Assembly (NCBI RefSeq): GCF_003096655.1
Contig: NZ_QEKQ01000012.1
Coordinates: 1-45,584 of the forward strand
Reading direction: 5' to 3'
DNA: 45,584 bases
From: Tamilnaduibacter salinus
GTDB lineage: Bacteria; Pseudomonadota; Gammaproteobacteria; Pseudomonadales; Oleiphilaceae
Both the position numbers and the translations under genes were made by a program. Positions 1 to 7,847 of the stretch are shown here, in pieces (positions within the stretch are counted from its first letter, which is position 1; every line of letters starts with the position of its first letter). The notes beneath the pieces are model-generated. The model made no database searches. It had not been told where the DNA came from and saw nothing but the letters and a program-made list of their open reading frames with translations.

Positions 1-299
1 GCCTGCCGAATGGCAGGCGCAGGACGTCGGAGCAACGCGACGACGGGCCCGAAGGGCCGAGCGCCGAGAGGCGCGAGCAAAGTAGGTCATCGTCAGGCTC
101 CCAATAACAAACCCCCAGCGGCGGCGCCGTTGGGGGTTTTTTATTGGCTGCACGAAAGGGATGACCTACGGGAGTGTGCGAGCTGGTGCCCAGCGGGCAG
201 CCGGAGCAACGCTCCGGCAGGCGAGCACGAGCGGTCCGTCCCGGACCGCTCCGGGTCATCGTCGCCGCCCAAAGGGCGGCCGGTTGAAACACACCCACA
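1..299. repeat. gene-free cluster of small perfect hairpins
   Basis: No credible gene lies here. The sequence contains seven compact stem-loops: 1-18 (7 bp), 46-58 (5 bp), 61-74 (5 bp), 187-199 (5 bp), 200-218 (8 bp), 229-251 (9-10 bp) and 264-280 (7 bp), several joined by short GAGC/CGAG spacers, plus an intrinsic terminator at 110-145. The 10-mer GGTCATCGTC occurs at 85-94 and 254-263, each time following a hairpin group. GTAGGTCATC at 82-91 is inverted at 160-169, flanking the terminator. This modular build looks like a REP/BIME-type intergenic repeat. That class assignment is inference. Confidence 0.6.
110..145 (+). terminator. intrinsic terminator
   Basis: A GC-rich stem of about 13 bp (110-122 pairing with 126-138, one G-T wobble, GGC loop) is followed by a T-rich tract at 137-145. 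It reads best on the plus strand and would end a transcript entering from the left edge. The complementary strand has a weaker T-tract, so limited bidirectional action is possible. Confidence 0.8.
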
Positions 300-1067
300 T
301 CACTGCCCACTTTCCAACTCCACCAAACCACTGATGATCCGTTCCACAAGAATGAGCTGTTCATTGAGGCTGTCCATTGCTGATGCGATTTCGCCAAGTT
401 GCCATCCGAGAACCAGCGTGATCACTCCGAATAGGCCAACGGTGGTCCACCACTTGGCCCGGTGGCGTCGACGCTCCCGTTCGAGTGCTTCCTGATGTCC
501 CGACTGGATACCTGCCAATGTGTTTTTCAACGCCCTTATCTGCTCGTCGGCCTCTTCATAGGCGATTTCCAGAGTGGCCAGGCGACCTGTGAGGCGTTTG
601 TTTGCGCTGGCTTGATTCGAGGACGGGGGCGGTGGTGAGGGGGCGTCATCCATCAAGGCTTCGGCGACCGTGTCCGGTGGACCGGAATCTGTGGGAGTGC
701 CCGAAAGAATGGCATCAATGGTCTGGACCAACTGCTGACGATCGACCTGCTTGCCAATCACGCCGGCGGCACCGTGTGCTTTTGCTTCCTCCATGTATCG
801 CTCAGCTCGCTGTGAGGTGTACATGAACACAGGAATGTGGTGGGTCGCCGGTTGACTCTTCAGTCGCTCCAGTGCCTGAAATCCATCCATTCCGGGGAGT
901 AGGTGATCCAGAAAAATCAGGTCGAAGGTTTCGGTTTGAAGACGCGTGAGCGCCTCTTCGGCGGATGATACCCCGGAGGTTCTGACGTCGACCCGTTCGA
1001 GCAGTCGGGCCAGAATGATGCGGGCCGTCGACGAATCATCGACGATGAGTGCGTGGCCTCTCGGCAT
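300..1067 (-). CDS. response regulator receiver protein with C-terminal membrane anchor
   Basis: A 255-residue protein starting at the ATG at 1067, preceded by GGGAG at good spacing; a longer frame to 1172 lacks such support. Residues 5-125 form a receiver domain with acidic pair D10-D11, phosphoacceptor D54 (motif FLDHLLPGMDG), T84 and K106. A low-complexity Pro/Ser linker and a likely coiled coil (about 150-200) follow. One hydrophobic helix (about 206-223) comes next, then about 30 amphipathic residues. There is no DNA-binding or enzymatic output domain, so it probably acts by protein contact at the membrane, perhaps as a phosphate acceptor for the histidine kinase just upstream. Placing a receiver at the N terminus of a tail-anchored protein is unusual. 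The partner assignment is inference from adjacency. Confidence 0.8.
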   Translation of the reverse strand: MPRGHALIVDDSSTARIILARLLERVDVRTSGVSSAEEALTRLQTETFDLIFLDHLLPGMDGFQALERLKSQPATHHIPVFMYTSQRAERYMEEAKAHGAAGVIGKQVDRQQLVQTIDAILSGTPTDSGPPDTVAEALMDDAPSPPPPSSNQASANKRLTGRLATLEIAYEEADEQIRALKNTLAGIQSGHQEALERERRRHRAKWWTTVGLFGVITLVLGWQLGEIASAMDSLNEQLILVERIISGLVELESGQ

Positions 1068-1204
1068 TCCCTGTCTCCCTTTTAAGGATGCTTGCCTCTG
1101 ACCAATCCGGACCCGGTGGTCAACTCCCTGAGGTCGTTGACGAACGCTAAGAGGCTTCTGTCCACGATTCAAGGACCATTGTCACTGTTTGGCCGGAAAC
1201 TGTG

Positions 1205-1921
1205 TCATGGGAGCCACAATTCGAATCGACCGCCACCAAGGTCACTTTGATTATGTAGGCGGATGAACCCCTTGCGATCCCCATCGTGGTGCAGCTGTGC
1301 AACTGTCGAGGCAAAATAAAGCCCTAGACTCGTACTGCCGCTGCTGAAGTCCAACGTCTGGAGATTGGGTGTTTCCTGATGTTGCATGTGCGACGGATAA
1401 CCGACGCCGTCGTCCTCGACGCTGATGACCAGGTAGCCTTCGGAGGCGTAGGCGGCCAGGCGGATCTTGCCGCTAGTGTATCGAATGGCATTGTTGATCA
1501 CGTTGTTCAGCACTCCTGTCACCAGATGGTCATCGAAGTAGCCGGTCATGTCTTCGCTTTCGATGTCGTATCCGATACCAAGGCCATTGAGGAGCGGCTT
1601 ATGGCGGGCGATGTGCTGGTGGATGAAGTCCGGCAGGAAATGTTCTTCCACCGTCGCGGAGAGTGTCTGCTCTCCGAGTCGGTACAGCCCGAGAAGCTGG
1701 ACCAGGTCATTGTGGATCCGTTCGGCTTCGTACTGGAGTGTGTTGAAGCCACGGGTTTCGGTGTATTGTCCCGGCAAATCGGAACGGAACTCGTCAAGCG
1801 ATTGCAGAAACATCCCCAGCGAGTTCTTCATGTCATGTACCGCCGAGGCGAGCACCATGGAGAAGTCGATCGGATTGTTTGTTTCCGGTCGTTCGGGGTC
1901 AGTCGGGGGAATCGTGGGCAT
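1205..1921 (-). CDS. soluble sensor histidine kinase
   Basis: A 238-residue cytoplasmic protein with no membrane segment and no obvious sensory domain. The H-box is at H29 (motif VHDMKNSL), followed by a two-helix dimerisation region. The ATPase domain has an N-box at 140-148 (NVINNAIRY), a G1 box at 170-174 (DDGVG) and a G2-like box at 199-204 (LGLYFA). Its start overlaps the end of the upstream receiver-TPR gene by 23 bases, which suggests translational coupling. The input signal may come from that partner, as the kinase is little more than a catalytic core. Likely targets are the flanking receiver domains. The family is clear; the pathway is not known. Confidence 0.82.
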   Translation of the reverse strand: MPTIPPTDPERPETNNPIDFSMVLASAVHDMKNSLGMFLQSLDEFRSDLPGQYTETRGFNTLQYEAERIHNDLVQLLGLYRLGEQTLSATVEEHFLPDFIHQHIARHKPLLNGLGIGYDIESEDMTGYFDDHLVTGVLNNVINNAIRYTSGKIRLAAYASEGYLVISVEDDGVGYPSHMQHQETPNLQTLDFSSGSTSLGLYFASTVAQLHHDGDRKGFIRLHNQSDLGGGRFELWLP

Positions 1922-3563
1922 GGGTCAGGGCCTCCACTTTCCGGCGTAATGTCAGGTACCGACGGTATTGACGGTGCTGGGACGGCAGGCCTTCCAGGGC
2001 CTGCAGACAACGCCAGCATTCGGCCAGGTCTGCGTCGTCCAGAGGTGTATCGGCCTGGCGCGACAGCAGTACCTGGATCAGATTGAGATTGAGTGCCGTG
2101 TGTTGGGGGACCATGGCGAGAGCCGACCGGAACGCGTTGACCGCGGCTGACAGGTCCCCTTGCTCGAATGCATCGATGCCTTTACGGTTGTCTCGACGCG
2201 CCTTCATCCGCTGGGCGAAATCGACGGGCTCATCAAGGAGCTGTTCAATGGCTTCGATCTGATCCGGGTCATCCTCGTAACGTTGAGCAAGATCGTGGAG
2301 CAGGGGTGTTGCCTTGTCCGGTTGCCCGGTGGCGTAGTATGTCCGTGCGACTTCGAGTCCCGTGGGGGCATCCACCTGAGTCAGGTCGAGCCTCTGAATC
2401 ACCTCATTGAGGCACCGTGATGCTTCATCTGTACGCCCTTGTCCGGCGTGAGTGCGCGACTCGACCAGCTGTGCCTGAAGACGGCTCGTGAAGGCATCCG
2501 GAAAGCGCTCAGAAAGCGTCCTCACCATCTGGATCGCGTCCTCAGCGCGTTTTTGCCCGTCCGCAGTGGTGTCCGTTCCGGCAAGATCGCTCAAGCTCCG
2601 GGCGAGGCCCAGATAATGGTCGGGATGGTCGTGTATGGAAAGTGTGCCCTGAGTGACCGCCTGTTGCCACGCCTCACACGCCGTTTCGAGATCCTGGTTC
2701 CGGTTCGCCAGTTCGGCCAGTTGGCGCCATCGCAGAATGGCGTGGGGCGAGACCGCCACCGCGCGCTGAAGAGTCCTCTGTGCCTCTCTCGGCTGATTGG
2801 CCGCCACTAGCGCAGTTGCGAGCAGGTCGTAGGCCTCCATGGTGTCCGGCTGGTTCCTGACCAGGTGTCGGAAACAGGCGATGGCCTCCTGAAGGTAGCC
2901 CTCGGACAATAGAACTCGTCCAAGCCCAAGCCGCGCCCAGGGGACATCGCGCTTGTCCAGTACATCCTGATAGATCTTACGGGCGTGACGGTCATCCCCA
3001 AGCCGCAGGTAGAGATCGGCCATTGTTTTCAATAACCAGGTTCGGTAGCGAGGTTCGCTCTGAAGGCGTTCGCGGCATAGTGAAATGGCGCGCGGGTAGT
3101 TTTCCAGGTCGATTTCCCGGTTGATTGGCAGGAGCGTACTGCGTTGGCGGATGAGGGCGCCAAGGCGTTGATGCAGCACCGAATGGTTGATGGGTTTGGT
3201 GAGATAGCCGTCTGGCTGATACTCCCGGGCGCCCATCACCCGATCACGTGAGGTTTCGGCGGTCACCATGATGAACAGTGCGGTTCGCCTCAGTAGGGCC
3301 TTGTAGCGCAACTCCTCCAGAATGTGCTGACCATTGCGGTCTTCTCCGAGATTGAAGTCGCAGAGCACCACATCGAACACGTCGTAGGTGCACATCCGAA
3401 GAGCCGAGGACGCCGTGGCGACGGTTTCAATCCGCGTTGCTCCCATTGAAAGCAGCATCTGGCACATGGACCGACGAAAATGGTCAAAGTCGTCGACCAC
3501 CAGGAATCGTAATCTGGCCAGCTCGCCAGCCAGCCAATGGTCGTTGTCGCGAGTCTGCGTCAT
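1899..3563 (-). CDS. response regulator with tetratricopeptide repeats
   Basis: A 554-residue protein. Residues 18-140 are a receiver domain with D24-D25, phosphoacceptor D69 (VLCDFNLG), T101 and K123 (YLTKPI). The rest is helical and contains several TPR-like repeats, for example around 180-330 and again near the C terminus (segments with GDLSAAVNAF and similar). There is no DNA-binding domain, so output should be through protein-protein contacts. It lies between the symporter-fused hybrid kinase upstream and the soluble kinase downstream, all on one strand. No strong Shine-Dalgarno precedes the ATG at 3563, and the 77-base gap upstream shows no clear terminator, so co-transcription with the kinase is plausible. 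Function beyond signalling scaffold is not known. Confidence 0.83.
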   Translation of the reverse strand: MTQTRDNDHWLAGELARLRFLVVDDFDHFRRSMCQMLLSMGATRIETVATASSALRMCTYDVFDVVLCDFNLGEDRNGQHILEELRYKALLRRTALFIMVTAETSRDRVMGAREYQPDGYLTKPINHSVLHQRLGALIRQRSTLLPINREIDLENYPRAISLCRERLQSEPRYRTWLLKTMADLYLRLGDDRHARKIYQDVLDKRDVPWARLGLGRVLLSEGYLQEAIACFRHLVRNQPDTMEAYDLLATALVAANQPREAQRTLQRAVAVSPHAILRWRQLAELANRNQDLETACEAWQQAVTQGTLSIHDHPDHYLGLARSLSDLAGTDTTADGQKRAEDAIQMVRTLSERFPDAFTSRLQAQLVESRTHAGQGRTDEASRCLNEVIQRLDLTQVDAPTGLEVARTYYATGQPDKATPLLHDLAQRYEDDPDQIEAIEQLLDEPVDFAQRMKARRDNRKGIDAFEQGDLSAAVNAFRSALAMVPQHTALNLNLIQVLLSRQADTPLDDADLAECWRCLQALEGLPSQHRQYRRYLTLRRKVEALTHAHDSPD

Positions 3564-3640
3564 GACATGAACTATGGGATGCCGCTGGGCGTTATCCTGA
3601 ACGACGTTAGATGACCCCTGCCTGAATCACAAGTGGTCCG

Positions 3641-6600
3641 TTAAGCGGTCTTGCGCCGCCGCAGCAGTTTGTTGACCATGGCGCGCAGGGCAGCCGGCTT
3701 TACGGGCTTGAACAGGATCTGGTAACCACGGTCCGTGGCCTGGGACCGGATGTCGTCTCCCAGATACCCCGTGATCAGGATGCCGGGAATAGCGCGTTGG
3801 AAATCCCCCTGGAGGGCATCCATGACATCGAGGCCATTCTCATCATCGTCCAGCTGGTAGTCGGCCAGAATGATGTCCGGCGCTTTGCCGTTCAGTCGTT
3901 CCCGGGCCTGGTTGAGATGGGTTGCGGCAATCACGTTGCAGTCCCAGTTGCCGAGCAGCGCCACCATGCCCTCGAGGATCGTTTCGTCGTTATCGATACA
4001 CAGCACCGACAGGCCGCTCAGCTGCGAGACAGAGCGTGATCGCCTGCCGGACGCCGGTTCGGTTGGCGGGGCCGCGGGCGCTTCGGCCATGGGCACCATG
4101 ATACTGAACACACTGCCTCGCCCCTGATGGGAACGGACGTTGACCGGCAGGTCCAGCATGGTGCTGATACGGTCGACGATGGCCAGACCCAGTCCCAGGC
4201 CTTTCGCGTCACTGCCGTGCTGAAGACGCTGAAACTCCTCGAAAATGTGCTGGAGTTTGTCGTCCGGGATGCCCGGGCCCGTGTCCCAGACCTCAATCCG
4301 GAGATACCCTTTCAGCCGTCGGCAGCCAAGCAGGATGCGGCCCGACGGTGTGTATCGGATCGCGTTGGACAGGAAATTCTGGACAACCCGTCGCAGAAGC
4401 TGCGGGTCCGAGCGCAACCACGCGGAGCTGGGGACCAGGTCCAGACTCAGGCCTCGCTCCTCTGCAATTGCCGAGAATTCTGTAGATAGGTGTCGGAGCA
4501 TATCGATGACGGGGAAGTCGCTGATATTGGGCTCCAGGGCGCCGGCATCCAGCTTTGAGATGTCCAGCAGGGTGCTGATAATCTCCTCGGCCGCTTCCAG
4601 TGAGCTGTCCACGTGACCAACGAGTTCGCTCAGTTCTCCGGTTTCGGTTTTGCCGGCAAGTGCGGACGTGAACAGGCGGGCCGCATTGAGTGGCTGCAGC
4701 AGGTCGTGACTGGCCGAGGCCAGAAACCGTGTCTTACTCTGGTTGGCCTGTTCGGCAACGGACTTGGCTTTCAGGAGCTGATCGTTGAGAACCTGCAGCT
4801 CCTGTGTCCGTTCCTTCACGCGTTGCTCCAGGTACACGTTCGTTTCCTTGAGTGCCTGTTCTGTGCGACGCATGGGAGTGATGTCCTGAAAAGTCACCAC
4901 ATAACCGCCGCCCGGTATCGGGCTTCCCTCGGTCTGCAGAATGGTGCCATCGGGTCGGTGTTGTTCATCGGAGAGGGTATCACCGCGGCGGATTGTTTCC
5001 AGTCGCTGATGGACGATGTCGTCAATTTTGCGAGCCGGCATATTGGTGGTGACCAGGTTGTAGCGAATCAGATCCTCAACCGGTCGTCCGGCCCGGACGT
5101 AGCCGCGGGGGTAGGTGAACATGTCGAGAAAACGCTGGTTCCAGACCACGAGCAACTGTTGGTGATTGATGATGGCCACCCCCAGGCTGATGTTCTCGAT
5201 GGCCGATTGCAGCAGCTCCCGGCTGAACGTCATGGCCTTGGACGTTTCGTCCACGATGCTGACCACATCCTCGATCTGCATATCGCGACCGGTCAGGGTC
5301 GATTCCAGCACCACCCGGGCCGTCGACGCCCCGATGACGGAGGCGAGCTGGCGCTCGACGTACTTCATCAGGTGGTTGCTCGCAGGACGTTGAGGGCTCA
5401 GTCGCACGGCGTTGCGTCGTTCGTAGTTGCGGAAGGCGGCTGACGCACGCTCCTCTCCCATGAAGCGGTCCGCCAGGGCCTCCAGGTCGGCGGTCATCAC
5501 ATTGCCCTGCCAGGCCTGCTCGTGTGGCGTTTCAGGGCGCGGTTCCGGATCGTGGAAAAACGATGCGATCTGGATAGTCTCCCGCACCCGTTGGCGGGTC
5601 AGCAGGGACAATACAACGTAGGCCAGTGTGTTGAGTCCGAGGCTCCAGATAACACCGTGGCTGGTCTGGTCCAGTGACAGACCGAAGAGGGCAGTGGGAC
5701 GCGTCCATCCCAGCCCGAACAGACCATCCCGGGTAATCGTGGTATCCAGCCAGCCTGTTGATACCAGTGCTGGTAACAACAGCGTGTAACACCAGAGGGT
5801 GAAGCCAATCGCCAGGCCAGCGAAGGCACCGGTCTGGTTGCCCCGCCGCCAGACAATACCGCCGATCAGCGACGGCCCGAACTGGGCGGCCGCGGCAAAT
5901 GAGAGCAGCCCGAACGCTGTCAGGCTGTAGTCCGAGCCGGCCAGCCGATAAAAGCCATAGGAGGCGAACAGAATCAGGAGTATCGCGCCGCGGCGGATCC
6001 AGAGCAGCAGGGAGCTGACATCCCGCTTGCGGTCAATGCGGTCCTGAAAGAGTTTGAGGACCGCCGGCATGACAATCTCATTACTGATCATGGTGGCAAT
6101 GGCGACGGAGCAGACGATGACCATCGCGGCCGCAGCCGACCCGCCACCCAGATAGGCGAGGACCGCCAGCACCTCAGCGCCCGCCTCGATGGGGAGTGTC
6201 AGGATCAGAGTGTCCGGGTCCACGACCGAGGTTGTGCCGGAATTGGCCAGTAGACCCGCCGCAGCGATGGGCAGGACAAATGCGCTGGCGATAATCAGGT
6301 ACGCCGGCATGGCCCAGCGGGCCGTGTTGAAGTCCCGGTGGTCGGCGTTCTCGACCACCATGACGTGGAACTGTCTGGGCAGACAGAAGATGGCCAGCAT
6401 GGCAATGAGCGTCTGGGTGATGAACGCGGGCGCCTCAATGCCATCGGTGGTGAGGGTTCCGGTCAGATTGGCCGCACTGATACGGCCGAACAGGTCGCCA
6501 ATGCCATCGTGAAGAGAGAAGGTGACAAATAAGCCAACGGCGACAAAAGCGACCAGCTTGATGATCGACTCAAATGCAATCGCCTGGATCATCCCCCGAT

Positions 6601-7168
6601 GGTGTTCGGTGGATTCAAGATGCCGGGTCCCGAACAGTACCGTAAACGCCGCCAGTGCCAGGGTGATGTACCAGGCCGAGTCGTTCCACGCCGGATGGAT
6701 CACGAACGGTGAGCCCGTGTTATCGGCTGACAGCGTGTTGAAGCCCATCGCAATGGCTTTGAGTTGCAACGCGATGTAGGGGACGCTCCCGACCAGCGCG
6801 ATGAGCGCGACCAGCGCAGCGAGCGACTGGGATTTGCCATAGCGCGACGCAATGAAATCCGCGATGGAGGTGCTGTTGTTGCGTTTACTGATCGTGATGA
6901 TGCGACGGATCAGTGTGGCCCCGAACAGAAAGACCAGCAGCGGGCCCAGATAAATGGGGAGAAACCCCAGCCCTTCCTGTGTGGCACGTCCGACAGCGCC
7001 GTAAAACGTCCACGACGTGAAGTAGACCGCCAGGGATAGCGCGTAGACGTGCGTTCGTGTCCACCGCTTTCGATACAGTGCCGGATGCCGGTCGCCGGCC
7101 CAGGCGATGCCAAAGAGCAGTGAAATATAGGCCAGGGATATGAGAACCAGCAGCCAGACGTTCAGCAT
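3641..7168 (-). CDS. symporter-fused hybrid histidine kinase, CrbS/CbrA-like
   Basis: A 1175-residue membrane protein. Residues 1-525 are a sodium:solute symporter (SSS/SLC5) domain with about 12-13 hydrophobic helices. A linker (about 545-645) sits where related kinases carry a STAC-type segment. A PAS domain spans about 650-765 and a coiled coil about 768-812. The kinase has H821 (SASHDLLQPLNAA), an N-box near 931-938, G1 DTGPG at 962-966 and G2 GLGLGLA at 990-996. A C-terminal receiver has D1103 (LADYQ). This architecture matches CrbS/MxtR, which with the LuxR-type CrbR controls acetate uptake and activation genes. The nearby VC_2705-type symporter supports that, but no CrbR-type regulator is in the window. 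GGAAGAG precedes the ATG. CbrA is the main alternative. Confidence 0.85.
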   Translation of the reverse strand: MLNVWLLVLISLAYISLLFGIAWAGDRHPALYRKRWTRTHVYALSLAVYFTSWTFYGAVGRATQEGLGFLPIYLGPLLVFLFGATLIRRIITISKRNNSTSIADFIASRYGKSQSLAALVALIALVGSVPYIALQLKAIAMGFNTLSADNTGSPFVIHPAWNDSAWYITLALAAFTVLFGTRHLESTEHHRGMIQAIAFESIIKLVAFVAVGLFVTFSLHDGIGDLFGRISAANLTGTLTTDGIEAPAFITQTLIAMLAIFCLPRQFHVMVVENADHRDFNTARWAMPAYLIIASAFVLPIAAAGLLANSGTTSVVDPDTLILTLPIEAGAEVLAVLAYLGGGSAAAAMVIVCSVAIATMISNEIVMPAVLKLFQDRIDRKRDVSSLLLWIRRGAILLILFASYGFYRLAGSDYSLTAFGLLSFAAAAQFGPSLIGGIVWRRGNQTGAFAGLAIGFTLWCYTLLLPALVSTGWLDTTITRDGLFGLGWTRPTALFGLSLDQTSHGVIWSLGLNTLAYVVLSLLTRQRVRETIQIASFFHDPEPRPETPHEQAWQGNVMTADLEALADRFMGEERASAAFRNYERRNAVRLSPQRPASNHLMKYVERQLASVIGASTARVVLESTLTGRDMQIEDVVSIVDETSKAMTFSRELLQSAIENISLGVAIINHQQLLVVWNQRFLDMFTYPRGYVRAGRPVEDLIRYNLVTTNMPARKIDDIVHQRLETIRRGDTLSDEQHRPDGTILQTEGSPIPGGGYVVTFQDITPMRRTEQALKETNVYLEQRVKERTQELQVLNDQLLKAKSVAEQANQSKTRFLASASHDLLQPLNAARLFTSALAGKTETGELSELVGHVDSSLEAAEEIISTLLDISKLDAGALEPNISDFPVIDMLRHLSTEFSAIAEERGLSLDLVPSSAWLRSDPQLLRRVVQNFLSNAIRYTPSGRILLGCRRLKGYLRIEVWDTGPGIPDDKLQHIFEEFQRLQHGSDAKGLGLGLAIVDRISTMLDLPVNVRSHQGRGSVFSIMVPMAEAPAAPPTEPASGRRSRSVSQLSGLSVLCIDNDETILEGMVALLGNWDCNVIAATHLNQARERLNGKAPDIILADYQLDDDENGLDVMDALQGDFQRAIPGILITGYLGDDIRSQATDRGYQILFKPVKPAALRAMVNKLLRRRKTA

Positions 7169-7242
7169 GGGGGGCTCTTCCGTCGTTGATTCACAATCGC
7201 AAGGCCGGAGCGCCGGGGTATCCCGGGGTCCGGCATAACCGG

Positions 7243-7746
7243 TTATCGGCAGACTTCCGTCAGCAGTGGATCGCCATTGGGCAGTTTCGTCAGAGACCCA
7301 TCGTGAAAGGCTCCTTCGTCGTTTAGCTGGCCCAGCTCGCGCGATTCGCAGTTCAGCAGGTAGCGACTGTTGGCCACCTGGTCTGTCTGGCTGTGTTCGA
7401 ACCGGTAAAGCCGGAAGCCGACGACGCTGTCCTGTGTCGCAGAAGTCCGGATGCTATTGGTATCCAGAACTGTAAAACCGCCCACTCGGGGAATAATGAA
7501 GGTCCAGGGCTTCCAGATCGCGGGTTCGCGGCTTTTCTGGACCACGACTGACCCTTCCGGGAGTTGCGCCTGTTTGTGCTCGAACCAGGTGTACTCGCCG
7601 TGAATCTGGTACGCGAGCATTCCGGCGCCCGCGAAGACGGGCACCAGCCATTTGGGTGCCTTCTGGCGTGTTGCCGCCCTTATCATCAGAGCGATCCCGG
7701 CCGCACCAAAACCGGCGACCACGGTCGCAATCAAATGCCACAACAT
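7243..7746 (-). CDS. small inner-membrane protein of unknown function
   Basis: A 167-residue protein. The ATG at 7746 is chosen because GAGG lies about 8 bases upstream and the longer frame runs through a terminator stem. Residues 1-20 and about 33-48 are hydrophobic, suggesting two membrane helices with a short basic loop (RAATRQKAPK) between them. The remaining 115 or so residues look like a soluble beta-rich domain. It lies 74 bases upstream of the hybrid kinase and immediately after the terminator of the symporter operon. I do not recognise the family. Its position between transporter and sensor suggests an accessory role in one of them, which is inference. Confidence 0.72.
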   Translation of the reverse strand: MLWHLIATVVAGFGAAGIALMIRAATRQKAPKWLVPVFAGAGMLAYQIHGEYTWFEHKQAQLPEGSVVVQKSREPAIWKPWTFIIPRVGGFTVLDTNSIRTSATQDSVVGFRLYRFEHSQTDQVANSRYLLNCESRELGQLNDEGAFHDGSLTKLPNGDPLLTEVCR

Positions 7747-7758
7747 ACTGCTGTCCTC

Positions 7759-7797
7759 AAAAAAAAAGCGGGCTTTCCCCACAGGAGGAAAGCCCGC
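7759..7797 (-). terminator. intrinsic terminator of the symporter operon
   Basis: On the minus strand an 11-bp perfect stem (7787-7797 with 7768-7778, 8-base loop) is followed by nine consecutive T residues (7767-7759). It ends the transcript of the symporter genes. The T-run stops right at the Shine-Dalgarno of the next gene, whose ATG is at 7746. A second GC-rich hairpin (about 7803-7832) lies between the symporter stop codon and this terminator. Confidence 0.92.
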
Positions 7798-7847
7798 CTG
7801 ACTCAGCCCGGCGGACCCTCCGGGTCCGGCTCAGGCTGCATTATGGC

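Noticed and set aside
10-495. 161-residue plus-strand open frame
   Set aside because: It runs through the hairpins and terminator and into the opposite-strand receiver gene. Its composition is Arg/Pro-rich without a domain.
1068-1204. Possible promoter in the gap upstream of the anchored receiver gene
   Set aside because: A TTGACC is present, but no acceptable -10 box lies at the right distance.
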